Origin: Ascarosepion bandense
Taxonomy: Eukaryota > Mollusca > Cephalopoda > Sepiida > Sepiidae
Reading direction: 5' to 3'
DNA: 64,000 bases
Assembly: GCA_037127315.1 (NCBI GenBank)
Contig: JBBBDQ010000419.1
Coordinates: 6,119,501 to 6,183,500, forward strand
A model generated the notes under the pieces. It made no database searches, was not told where the DNA came from, and saw nothing but the letters and a program-made list of their open reading frames with translations. Numbering within the stretch: position 1 is the first letter of the stretch; each line of letters opens with the position of its first letter. Below are positions 11,140 to 20,094 of the stretch, piece by piece. The translations under genes and the position numbers were made by a program.

Positions 11140-13080
11140 AGGAAGCAATAGTGACATCAGCAAACAAAATTTCCCCAAAGGAAATTAGGCGCAGAAAAAA
11201 AAACGAGTGGATGACGGAAGAGATTGTGGACATGATACAAAGGAGGCAGAAAATGATATCAAGACATAGAACGGAGTGCAGGGGACTACACAAGGAAATA
11301 AGAAGAAAATGTAGACAGGCTAAAGAGGAATGGCGCAATGACAAATATGCAGGAGTAGAGAAATTGAGCAGGAATAATAAAGCATGCATAAGGAAACAAA
11401 AGATTTAATAGAACAAAAAAAAAAACTGCTCTTCAACAGGAATATATAAAATCTAAGGATGGAACAATCATTTTGGAGAAAGAGCAAATACTCCAATAAT
11501 GGGAAGAATATATAAAAGATCTTTTCCACGACAAGAGAGAGCAACCAATAATACTCAACGATGAGGACGGACCGAAAATATTAAAGTCTGAAGTGGAATC
11601 CGCAGTAGCCAAACTGAACAGAAACAAAGCAGCTGGACCAGACGGCATAGTCATAAAGCTGCTGATAGCTCTGGAAGTATTTGGTATAGAGAAAATTACA
11701 AAAATAATAAATGAAATTTATAATAGTGGGGTAATACCAGAGGACCTCAGCAAGTCTATCTTCATAGCACTACCTAAGAAGCCATGAGCAAATGAGTGCG
11801 AACTCCACAGAACCATCAGTTTAATGAGCCATATAACAAAACTGATCGTCCGAATCCTGATGAATAGAGCGAGAAGCAGAATCAGGCCAGAGATAGGACA
11901 AGAACAGTGTGGTTTCGTTAAAGACACAGAAACAAGGAATGCCATATTTATGATTAGGATGCTCTCTGAAAAGGGCAATACAAATGAAGAAGGACTTATA
12001 CCTCTGCTTTATTGATTATGCGAAGGTGTTTGACAAAGTACGCTACAAAGAATTGATGGAGATGCTCGGCAGCCTGAACATATTTGGGAAAGACTTGAAA
12101 GTAATCAAGAATCTTTACTGGCAGCAAACCGTTTGCATACGGACAAGGTAATGAATTGAGTAGATATACAAAGATAGAAAGGGGCGTAAGACAAAGATGT
12201 GTCTTTTCACCGGATCCGTTCAACCTGTACAGCGAGAATATTTTGAGGACCCTAGAAGTTATGCCTGGATTCATAATCGAAGGTTACAATATAAACAACC
12301 TAAGTTACACAGATGATACAGTGCTGATAGCAGACACAGAAAAGAAACTACAAGACCTCCTATAGAAGGTAGATGAAGAAAGTAACAAGAAAGAACTAGA
12401 AATAAACTGCAAGAAAACCGAATGCATGTAAAAAGGGCAACTGAATATGCCAAATACAGGTCGGGGATACTAGAATCAAGCAGGTACAAAAATTTAAATA
12501 CTTGGGAAGTGTTATAACAGAAGACGGAAAGTGTGACACAGAGATCCGAAGGCGAATTGGTATGGCGAAGGAAGCATTCCAGAAGTTGAGTAAAGTATTA
12601 AGAAACAGGACAATTTCGCTAGAAACAAGGAATAGAGTACTGGATTGCTATGTGATGTCGGTTCTTCAATATGGCAGTGAATGCTGGACAATATCATCAA
12701 AGATGAAAGGAAAACTTGAAGCAACTGAAATGTGGTTCTACAGAAGGATGCTGCGAATATTATGGATCGAGTATATGAGCAATGATGAGGTTTTAGAAAT
12801 GATGGAATCGAAAAGGAAATTAATACTGAGCATCAGAAAGAGACAGCTGAAGTTCCTTGGGCATGCAATGAGGAAGGAGAGTTTGAGAACATGATACTAA
12901 CAGGCCAGATACAGGGAAAAAGAGACAGGGGAAAGCATCGGATAACATATTTGAAGGATCTAATCAGGTGGATAACGGAGCGAGGGTTGCACGGTGTAAT
13001 AGAAGGCGTGCTCAGAGCCACCAGGTATAGGGAAACGTGGAAAGCTATGATCACCTACGTCCTGAAGAAACAGGCCACAT

Positions 13081-13110
<30 letters not shown>
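11140..13110 (+). mobile_element. LINE-A (RTE-like), longest copy, 5' truncated
   Basis: A non-LTR retrotransposon lacking the endonuclease end. It runs from a linker (KKNEWMTEEIVDMIQRR) through the reverse transcriptase to the 3' end, which is a (GAA)9 tail at about 13083-13108. A 3' simple-repeat tail is typical of RTE-type elements. Seven other fragments of the same family lie in the window (25.2, 27.2, 33.3, 38.4, 46.8, 52.9 and 58.2 kb), all on the plus strand. Confidence 0.88.
11149..13081 (+). pseudogene. LINE-A reverse transcriptase, frameshifted
   Basis: Motifs in order: KLNRNKAAGPDGI (fingers) at about 11.61 kb, IRPEIGQEQCGFV, FIDYAKVFDKVRYKELME at about 12.01 kb (first catalytic Asp), [31 protein letters not shown] at about 12.30 kb (catalytic DD intact), MAKEAFQKLSKVLRNRTIS, YGSECWTISSKM, RKRQLKFLGHAMRKESL, and the end WKAMITYVLKKQAT. 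In-frame stops (for example after PKKP and in the YADD-to-thumb linker) and at least three frameshifts make it inactive. The C-terminal block is shared with all the shorter copies. The exact clade (RTE versus a relative) is not provable by eye. Confidence 0.88.
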
Positions 13111-13111
<1 letters not shown>

Positions 13112-13401
13112 TAGATACATTCTTTTTTCTTCTTTTCTGATGTCGTGTTCCTTAAAGACCATGGCTTTCTACAACATCTGATATTTTATAGCTTTTACCA
13201 ATATTTATCTCCTTGCTATTACTCTATACCCAATTGAGCGGAAGATAATTTAGTAAAGATTATAAAGAAATTCATTTTAGCTAAACCAACAGGTATTTTT
13301 AAAAAATTGCAATTTTTAACTGAGAAGCACTTTGTTAAAGGTCATTTTTTGAAAAACGAGTGTACCTCTGCGTCAAAAATGACAGAAAAATATTTGAGAG
13401 G

Positions 13402-13440
<39 letters not shown>
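13110..13440. other. AT-rich spacer with (TA)n
   Basis: No coding content recognised; a pure (TA)n run at about 13405-13440 sits exactly where the following Tc1 element has lost its C-terminal end. Confidence 0.7.
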
Positions 13441-13442
<2 letters not shown>

Positions 13443-13449
13443 TATATGT

Positions 13450-14130
13450 TAATTTTACCGTGTAGCCTAACAAGAGGTCCCGTACCATCGACTGAAATCA
13501 TGCCAAACAACATCACACTTTCTCCTCAATATTTCACGCTGCTTTTAGTGCACTAAGGCAAATATCGTTCCTTAGGACAGCGTCGAACGAACCTTCTCCC
13601 GTCACAACCGAACAGGTTAAACTTTGACTTATCGCTGAAATGAACACAATCCCACTGTTCTTCTGTCCATATGACGTGTTCAGTGGCAAATTTCAATCAA
13701 CTCATTTGATTCTTTTTAGAAATATAAGACTTCGTAGAGGCTACTCGACTGTTCAGATTTATTTCATTAAGTCTTCGGGAAATAATGTACGTTGATATTT
13801 TAATGCCAAGATTCGCATTAGTTCTTTTAAAGATAGCGGTTGCTCGCAAATCGATCCTTTTTTGATTCTTTACTAATCCAACTATCTTCCCTTGCAGTAG
13901 TTTTCCTAGGCCTACCAGGTGGTTTCTTGGCTTCACATTACCTAGTTTCTTCACGTTCTCTTAAAATACTATGAATAAGACTTTTAGATTTCCCCACACT
14001 CATTGAAATATCCCCGATCGAGAGAGTATCTTCATTACGTAACTTGACTATCAATTTTCTAAGTTCCAATGACGTAACAGATTTTTTCGCCTTGTTTACA
14101 ATGCAAGAGCCAGTAATGAGCCAGTGTAAT
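13450..14130 (-). pseudogene. Tc1-like transposase, 3' truncated
   Basis: On the minus strand from about 14105: NKAKKSVTSLELRKLIVKL, LSIGDISMSVGKSKSLIHS (helix-turn-helix), KKPPGRPRKT (GRPR hook), ANLGIKISTYIISRRLNE, then EQWDCVHFSDKSKFNLFG (first catalytic D region), FVRRCPKERY and SVMLFGMISVDGTGPLVR. This is the N-terminal DNA-binding and catalytic core of a Tc1 family transposase. The last third (second Asp and DE motif) is missing, replaced by a (TA)n tract. Several stops (around CTKSS and NQMS) confirm a pseudogene. Confidence 0.9.
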
Positions 14131-14440
14131 TTAGTAAAATATCCAATTTTATATTCTTACCCTAAAGATTTTCAATAATACAAAATAATTATTAAATTTT
14201 ATGGATTTATTTACTCGTTCTGATGTTTTTGATCATCTATTTTTTACGGATGTTATATAATTATTCTTATAAACTTCATCAAAATAAGTTTATTGAGCTT
14301 TATATTTCGGAATGATATAATTTACCTTTATATCCTTATTTTTCCTTGATAAAATGTTTTTTGAAGCTTTAAAATAAAAAGTTGTTTAATATTTAGATTT
14401 TTTCTTAACATTGTTCTGATCTTTATACTCACTACTCTCT
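14130..14440. other. AT-rich, nothing recognised
   Basis: No feature visible between the Tc1 pseudogene and the microsatellite block. Confidence 0.6.
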
Positions 14441-14451
14441 CTCTGTCTCTC

Positions 14452-14491
<40 letters not shown>

Positions 14492-14569
14492 AGGTCTATT
14501 ACTGATATTGAGCGCTTTCAAATAAGTACCGCGCATTTATAATGTATAAATAATATATATATATAACAA

Positions 14570-14612
<43 letters not shown>

Positions 14613-14669
14613 TACACACACACACATATATATATATATGACACACACACACACACTCGCACACACACT

Positions 14670-14712
<43 letters not shown>

Positions 14713-15000
14713 TTATTGGTCGTCGATATAATTATTGCAAATAAATAAATAAGTCACTGTTAAAGAACAAACACGCAGCAAGAACTTTTATAACTATTAG
14801 TAAAGTTTAATAACTGGTAGTAAAGAGAATGAACTGAGCCACCGCTGGCTCACTATTGTCGCTAATGAAATGAGCCGACGCTGCCTTGCTATTGTCTCTC
14901 TCTCTCTCTCTCTCTCCGTGGGCGTGACAGGATATATATATATATACATATATGTGTGTGTGTGTGTGTGTGTGTATGTGTGTGTCTGTGTGTGTGTATA
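14440..15000. repeat. (CT)n, (TA)n, (CA)n/(TG)n microsatellite block
   Basis: Runs at about 14437-14490, 14572-14705, 14896-14918 and 14932-15000. The intervening sequence (14710-14895) is AT-rich with a local inverted look around 'ctggctcactattgtcgc' and 'tgccttgctattgtctc', but no gene. Confidence 0.85.
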
Positions 15001-15078
15001 TAAGCGCAAATAAATATCCAACGGTCTTTATTATAATAGGGGATAAGCAGTTCTAGCTAAAATAATTGACCTTAAAGA
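15001..15078 (-). repeat. Inverted copy of the 2.85-kb segment
   Basis: Near-identical reverse complement of 2845-2921, again next to a (TG)n array. See the entry there. Confidence 0.7.
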
Positions 15079-15204
15079 ATAGGTCACAATTAGTGTCATA
15101 TCATTCATCACCAATCACTCATTCTGTTACACGACAGATTGCTTTGGGCCACCCACAGGAAACTAAAACTTTATAATCTATAGCAACCTTAAGAAAATCA
15201 CCTG

Positions 15205-15554
15205 CCTTGCTATATATATATATATATATATATATTTATGAGGTGCTGAAATGGCTGGTTAAGCCATTTTCCAACCTTAATCAGTATGCTCATTTTGGGT
15301 CATTAAGATACTAAGTTTGGGAAGTGGGTTGAGTAGAGTTTTTGTTTTCAAAACATCATGTATATATCTATGTGTATATGTATTTGTGTATAACTATGTG
15401 TATATATGCGTGTTTGTGCATATATATAACCCACACTCAAATCTATCTGTATGTGTACACATATATATGTGTGTGTGTGAGTCTGTGTGTGTGTATGTTT
15501 GTGTGTGTATGTGCATATATAGCGCATCCTCAAATATATCTATGTACCTCTCTT

Positions 15555-15586
<32 letters not shown>

Positions 15587-15842
15587 CATAGTAATAAATA
15601 TTTTAAACCTATGGCACGCGTTATTCAATCATGAGATGTATATTATAAACAGTGTGAAATATGCACCTGATGATTGCATAACGCATAAAACTCCGTGTCG
15701 TGCCATAGACGTAGGATAATATGTATATTTATTAATATATATATATATAGCTCTGTTTATACACGGAGCACTTTTTTATTAACACTTGAATAACAATACT
15801 ATACATATGTGTACCTTCATATATATATTTATTAATTTACGA

Positions 15843-15880
<38 letters not shown>

Positions 15881-15900
15881 CTTATTATATATATTTCTGC
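15205..15900. repeat. Microsatellite-rich tract
   Basis: (TA)n at 15211-15235, degenerate TG/TA at 15358-15520, (CT)n-(TA)n at 15548-15590, (TA)n at 15733-15750 and 15846-15880. It also contains the HHR-C copy listed separately. Confidence 0.8.
15660..15707 (+). ncRNA. Hammerhead-like motif, family HHR-C, copy 1
   Basis: Predicted parts: stem I tatgcac (15660-15666) with gtgccata (15700-15707), seven pairs and one bulged c; core CTGATGA at 15667-15673; stem II tgc/gca (15675-15677, 15683-15685); core strand AAAA at 15687-15690 where GAAA is expected; a stem III from actccgtgt; cleavage triplet GTC ending at 15699. The G-to-A change in the core and one mismatch in stem III suggest an inactive copy. 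Structure seen in sequence; ribozyme identity is inferred. Confidence 0.5.
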
Positions 15901-15955
15901 GTGTGTGTGTTTGTAAATAATTCTTGAAAAAAGAATCCATATATATAATTACTTG

Positions 15956-16205
15956 TCAGAGAGTCAAGTGCCATAGAATATACACGCTTGGGCGATCTTG
16001 TATCGAAAGAGACATGACTGACTGGGCAGTTGTAGGTTGCCATTACTTTCTGCAGTAGATATCCACTGCACCACAACAGTAGATATCCACTGCACCACAA
16101 CAGTAGATATCCACTGCACCACAACAGTAGATATCCACTGCACCACAACAGTAGATATCCACTGCACCACAACAGTAGATATCCACTGCACCACAACAGA
16201 CATCC
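15956..16205 (-). mobile_element. SINE with internal deletion and amplified head
   Basis: The 3' part of the octopus SINE ('gacatgatcgccc' like block, gacatgactgactggg) is joined after 'cattactttctgcagtaga' directly to the 5' head ('gatatccactgcaccacaa' on plus), skipping about 140 bp of the usual body. The head then repeats in tandem (next entry). Confidence 0.85.
16053..16196 (-). repeat. 24-bp x 6 perfect tandem repeat from the SINE head
   Basis: Six units of cagtagatatccactgcacc plus acaa, starting at 16053, 16077, 16101, 16125, 16149 and 16173, with no differences between units. Each unit is the terminal pol III A-box region of the SINE joined to 'cagta' from its body. All three minus-strand frames are open across it, giving eight-residue repeats; these are not genes. 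Confidence 0.95.
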
Positions 16206-16213
16206 ACATGGAC

Positions 16214-16402
16214 ATGTGGAACATACAGACTACAAACTAGTAAAAAATTGTAAGAACAATGTTTCATCAGGTAGTTAATAATGATGGTAATAAACGTTTT
16301 ATTAAAAATAATTAAAAAAAAAACCCGCTTCCTTTTATTTTTGAAAATCTTTTTGTACGAGGTAAAAAGATATTAAAAAAGAGGGGAAAAAGAAAGAGGA
16401 TA

Positions 16403-16443
<41 letters not shown>

Positions 16444-16535
16444 GTTTAATACCATCAGTATTAACTACTTGATGAGACATTCTTCTTTCAATGTGGAAAC
16501 AAAATGTACACTTTTGTAGTAGTTTGTAGTTTGTA
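16214..16535. mobile_element. Foldback repeat carrying HHR-A
   Basis: Left arm about 16214-16297 (ctacaaactagtaaaaaatt, catcaggtagttaataatg, aataaacgttttat) is inverted as the right arm about 16438-16525 (ataaaacgtttaat, ccatcagtattaactac, gtagtttgtag). The spacer holds a poly-A stretch and a (TA)n run. The right arm contains a complete hammerhead fold; the left arm has a decayed version with an intact CTGATGA but no GAAA. Confidence 0.7.
16463..16524 (+). ncRNA. Hammerhead ribozyme fold, type I, family HHR-A
   Basis: Elements in order: stem I aactac (16463-16468) pairing perfectly with gtagtt (16519-16524); core TTGATGA (16469-16475, one base from CTGATGA); stem II acatt/aatgt (16477-16481, 16490-16494); core GAAA (16496-16499); stem III acaaaa/ttttgt (16499-16504, 16512-16517) with a seven-base loop; cleavage triplet GTA ending at 16518. 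All three helices and the order expected of a type I hammerhead are present. The C3-to-U change and a G.G pair at the base of stem II probably lower activity. Sequence pattern is direct; catalytic function is inferred. Confidence 0.65.
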
Positions 16536-16637
16536 CATATTTTAGAAGAATAATTAATAATAAATATTCAATGCTCTGTCGAGCACTGTTTTAAATTAAT
16601 GTTTTGAACGTTGCAATTATTTTCCTCGTTCCTTATT

Positions 16638-16638
16638 C

Positions 16639-16696
<58 letters not shown>
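16638..16696. repeat. (TA)n microsatellite
   Basis: Pure (TA)n that directly abuts the truncated upstream hammerhead of the retrozyme-like unit. Confidence 0.95.
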
Positions 16697-16718
16697 GGCG
16701 AAACAGATCTGTCTGCGG
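16697..16718 (+). ncRNA. HHR-B, truncated upstream copy
   Basis: Retains the GAAA core (16700-16703), stem III acag/ctgt, the GTC triplet (16711-16713) and the tgcgg strand of stem I. The CTGATGA half has been replaced by (TA)n, so it cannot cleave on its own. Confidence 0.6.
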
Positions 16719-16961
16719 ATGACTATTTACGCTCTCACACCCTGATCGAGCATTCTGGAAGAATGGTAAATTTTGTAAAACAGTAGCTACTCTGGCATGT
16801 ACGCATCGCCCATTCAGTAAAATGAATTAGAGCACTCTGGCTATTGGGCGTGTATAATGATAATATACACACGCTAATATATACACGCTAAAAAGTCTGC
16901 CTTCTTCTACCGAACGCCCATAGCCCAGAGGTAGAATAAACAAAAAGCAATCGTAGTCTAA

Positions 16962-17005
16962 CCGTACTGATGAGCTGTGATGCAGCGAAACAGATCTGTC
17001 TGCGG
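16962..17005 (+). ncRNA. Complete hammerhead ribozyme, type I, family HHR-B
   Basis: Every canonical element is present: stem I ccgta (16962-16966) with tgcgg (17001-17005); CTGATGA (16967-16973); stem II gctg/cagc (16974-16977, 16983-16986) with loop tgatg; GAAA (16987-16990); stem III acag/ctgt (16990-16993, 16996-16999) with a two-base loop; cleavage after the GTC at 16998-17000. The open ends are in helix I, hence type I. The very short stem III is a known trait of animal Penelope- and retrozyme-type hammerheads, which often work as dimers. No core substitution is seen, so this copy could be active. Confidence 0.75.
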
Positions 17006-17030
17006 ATAACTATATATATATATATATATA

Positions 17031-17215
17031 TGATAGAAGGATAAGGAACAAATATAAAGCGTTTAAAAATCTATCTTATTTCAGATTTTAGTAAGGCTTC
17101 ATCAGAAAAATAACCTTCTGGTATTTTTCTTGTCTATATTCCATTCTCTGATGAAGTTTCAGTAAAAGAGAAATTATACGCATTTCTTTGTCCTTTATCT
17201 TATATTTTTTCTCCC
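17031..17215. repeat. Foldback with two inverted CTGATGAAG...GAAA motifs
   Basis: Left arm on minus (ctgatgaagccttactaaaa then tctgaaataag; about 17079-17105) and right arm on plus (ctctgatgaagtttcagtaa then aagagaaatt; 17146-17174) are inverted relative to one another, with 'cctttatcttatattt' mirrored by 'aaggataaggaacaaatat'. A further relative is at 40799-40825. The motif pair resembles hammerhead core strands but stems I and III cannot be drawn convincingly. Confidence 0.5.
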
Positions 17216-17488
17216 TTCTTTTCTGAACATTAACTGCTTTTCATCACTGAATTTTAAATTTTCTTCCGACTTTTATGCATTGCTAGTTCTATCGGCTTGC
17301 TTCTGGATTTTTTCATTTTTTTTAAGCGGATTTTTTTATCTTTTTTTGAAAATTCTTTTTTCTGTTTCAATGGTTTTTAAGGGATATCATTAAACTATTT
17401 GTTTTTATAGTTTCACATTTCTCACCATAGTCCTCTTCCTTAAGTATGTAATGGTATTTCATTGTACAAAAATATATATATATATATA
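17215..17488. other. T-rich stretch, nothing recognised
   Basis: Pyrimidine-rich, no coding or repeat identity. Confidence 0.5.
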
Positions 17489-17534
17489 TGCACCTGATGA
17501 TTGCATAACGCATAAAACTCCGAGTTGGGCAATA
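17487..17534 (+). ncRNA. Hammerhead-like motif, family HHR-C, copy 2
   Basis: CTGATGA at 17494-17500, stem II tgc/gca, AAAA in place of GAAA, stem III act/agt with loop ccg (17517-17525), triplet GTT. Stem I is partly disrupted (gggcaata instead of gtgccata). Followed by (TA)n runs at about 17561-17610 and 17641-17670. Confidence 0.45.
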
Positions 17535-17558
17535 GACGTAGAATAATATGTATATTTA

Positions 17559-17611
<53 letters not shown>

Positions 17612-17639
17612 AGCACTAATATACATATTATACAGCTCC

Positions 17640-17675
<36 letters not shown>

Positions 17676-17947
17676 GTGACGTTTCGTATTTTAGTATTTC
17701 GTTGGAATTATTTTGTTAGGTTAGTTCGCCTAAACATACGCCCGAACTAGCCGATTTCATTTAGATTATTATTCTTTTTGTTTCCATTACTTTTGATATT
17801 CTATCCTGTGAGAGCAGAAGATTTACCAAGAATGAGGAAATGTTGTAAAAGCCAGGGCGCAAATTTACTGTGGATGATTTTGCCATTAAGACAATCTCGA
17901 GATATTTTCGTCTTAGCGAATTGTTTTTCTTTTGATTAGAGTAGTGT

Positions 17948-18245
17948 TTGTGCGTTGTTGTTCAGTGGATATCGGCTCGGAACGAGAAATCGGGGAACCG
18001 AGTTCGAATTCCAGCTGAATTCATTGCATTCACTTACGCGCAAATACCCTTGGGAAAGGTATTAATCCCTTTCTTCCTTCCAGTTATGTGTCAAATAACA
18101 GGACAGATTGGGTTCTATAGCCTTGTCTGGCAACCAGTCTACCGCAGAAAGCAATGACAACCTACTGCGGGATAATCTTCTGCCCAGTCAGTCATGTCGC
18201 TTCCGAAACATGATCGCCCGAGCGTGTTTAACTTAACTGACTGAG
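17948..18245 (+). mobile_element. Octopus-type tRNA SINE, full length, with TSD
   Basis: A-box region 'ttgttcagtggatatcgg', B-box 'gagttcgaattccag', body blocks 'cgcaaatacccttggg' and 'gcaacctactgcggg', end 'ttaactgactga'. Flanked by an 8-bp target duplication agtgtttg (17943-17950 and 18244-18251), so this is a discrete insertion. Confidence 0.93.
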
Positions 18246-18502
18246 TGTTTGTTTACTTTTTTCTTTCGAAGTTGTGATCCGTCTCGTTTCTTTGCGCTAC
18301 TGATGAATCATTATTTATTGCATTGTTATGTAAGATGTCTTTTTTACGTTCATATAATCTTATATTTAGATTTTTATTTAGATATTTTCGTAATAAATAT
18401 TACAGGTGATCAAGTAAATTCGTACTTCATGTTATAAGTTATTGTTTTGTTTAGTATTGACTAAGTTTTTTACTTTTTTTGATGTAGTAGTAACATTTGC
18501 GC

Positions 18503-18812
18503 GGATGTGTGTTGTAGTGATATGTTAGTTGTAGGATATCGACTCGGAACAAGAAATCGGAAAGCTGAGTTCAAATTTAATTTGAATTCGTTGCATTCAC
18601 TTACGCGCAAATACCCCTCAAAAAGATATTAACCAATCTCATCTCCCCCGAGTTCTGGGTTAAATAACAAGAACAGATTAGGTTCTATAGCCTTTGTTGG
18701 CAACCAGTCTACCACAGAAAGTAATGGCAACCTGCTGTAGGAATATTTTCTGCCAAGTCCGTCATGTCTCTTTCGAGACATGATCGCCCAAGCGTGTATC
18801 ACTTAACTGAGA
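18503..18812 (+). mobile_element. Octopus-type tRNA SINE, diverged head
   Basis: Same body as the copy just upstream (18.0 kb) in the same orientation. The head reads 'tagttgtaggatatcgactc' with an altered A-box. The 3' end 'acttaactgaga' runs into a (GA)n microsatellite at about 18821-18860. Confidence 0.9.
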
Positions 18813-18819
18813 GACAAAG

Positions 18820-18820
18820 C

Positions 18821-18864
<44 letters not shown>

Positions 18865-18877
18865 GTTTGTGTGTCTA

Positions 18878-18908
<31 letters not shown>

Positions 18909-19044
18909 AAGAGAGAGCGAGAAAGAAAGAGAGAGAGAGAAAATAAAATTTATGAAAATAAAAAAGTAACAAAACTCTTAAAACCTCATGTTACTCCATC
19001 AGTGAACGAAACGCATCGGCTAAAAAGGTATTCCGTTTTTCTAT

Positions 19045-19086
<42 letters not shown>

Positions 19087-19312
19087 TAATAAAGAAGGTT
19101 TGTATATTTGAGAAAGTTTACTCTGAATTAGGACATGTGCCCTACTCAAGTTTTGATTGCCCTTTGCCATGAACATTAATGAGCGTTCTCAAACTTACAA
19201 TCCTTGATAAACCAATGACACTTTCACCTCTGTATATATAAATACGCGCAGCATAATACATGCTATCGCATTGATAAGGTCCCTCCGAAGACGAATATTT
19301 ACATCTAAGAAT

Positions 19313-19367
<55 letters not shown>

Positions 19368-19470
19368 TATTACATACACACATATGTATATCACACACAC
19401 ACACACACACACATGTATATTACATACACACATATGTATATCACACACACACACACACACACACATACAG
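18820..19470. repeat. (GA)n, (TG)n and (CA)n microsatellites
   Basis: (GA)n-(TG)n-(GA)n at about 18821-18940, (CA)n at 19050-19085, and (CA)n arrays at 19317-19362, 19394-19411 and 19442-19463. The last two follow a duplicated ~47-bp block (acatgtatattacatacaca then catatgtatatca). Confidence 0.9.
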
Positions 19471-19482
19471 GCACACATATAT

Positions 19483-20025
19483 ATAAAACTGATGCCGATT
19501 TTAAATGGGAATTAAGTGTCTAATAATTTTTTTCAATTTATTTCAGATTTAACAACTTTTGTCTTTGGCAATTCAACCATGGAAAGATTAACAATCGAAC
19601 AGCGTGTAAAACTTATCGAAGGCTATAACGAAAATGGACGTTCAAACAGAAATGCATTTGGTTTTATTGAATGAGAAGTTCTCAGATCCAGATCCAGTTA
19701 ATTGGCCAACACGATCGTGGGACTTGATGCCTTTAGATTTTTTTCCTTTAGGATCATCTCTAAAGTAAAGGTCTATACCAAGAAACTAACAAGAATTCAA
19801 CAGCTGAAAGATATGAGGCATCTTGGTGAGATCGAGTAGCCCACTATGCAGAGACGTCATCAAAATTTTCGTCCATTGAGTGGAGGTATGCTGCCGAAGC
19901 CTTGGTGAACATTTGGACATATTTTCCACACAGAATTGCTATGACACAAATAATATGATCCAATAATGAATCAATAAAATTTCACCAATAATCCAATCCG
20001 TTTTAATGGAACACCCTATATGTCC
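19483..20025 (+). mobile_element. Mariner-like (DUF4817-type) element, internally deleted
   Basis: An N-terminal segment, MERLTIEQRVKLIEGYNENG from 19580, is joined to C-terminal parts: DPVNWPTRSWDLMPLDFF (the D-x-P-L-D-F-F-L region with the last catalytic Asp), KVKVYTKKLTRIQQLKD and a terminal FRPLSGGMLPKPW. The middle of the transposase, including the first Asp, is absent. The 3' end 'ttaatggaacaccctata' fits this family's terminal repeat; a related remnant is at 1.6-2.0 kb. Confidence 0.8.
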
Positions 20026-20094
20026 ATATATATATATATATATATATTTGCATCTGTGTATGCATCTTAATTTATTATACAGAGATTCAATGTT

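Larger units (their letters stand above)
16697..17010 (+). mobile_element. Retrozyme-like unit: 287-bp monomer between two HHR-B sites
   Basis: The hammerhead 3' half 'ggcgaaacagatctgtctgc' occurs at 16697-16716 and again, as part of a complete hammerhead, with cleavage positions after 16713 and 17000. The monomer released would be 16714-17000, 287 nt. Inside it, ctctgg-ctat-t-gggcgt (16835-16851) pairs with acgccc-atag-c-ccagag (16914-16930): sixteen pairs with two single-base bulges, so the RNA would be rod-like. A pol III A-box-like 'tagcccagagg' lies at 16921-16931. Both outer edges are (TA)n. Metazoan retrozymes are non-autonomous retroelements of this size with type I hammerheads, thought to move with Penelope-like machinery; assignment here is by architecture. 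Confidence 0.65.

Noticed and set aside
16053..16196. CRISPR-like array (regular 24-bp repeats)
   Set aside because: The units are contiguous with no spacers, eukaryotic context, and derive from a SINE.
15885..16267. Frames with eight-residue repeats (WISTVVVQ, CGAVDIYC)
   Set aside because: They arise from six identical 24-bp units of the SINE head, open in all frames of one strand.
17948..18030. Genuine tRNA gene
   Set aside because: A and B boxes are present but no cloverleaf can be closed and the sequence continues as a 300-bp SINE repeated throughout the window.
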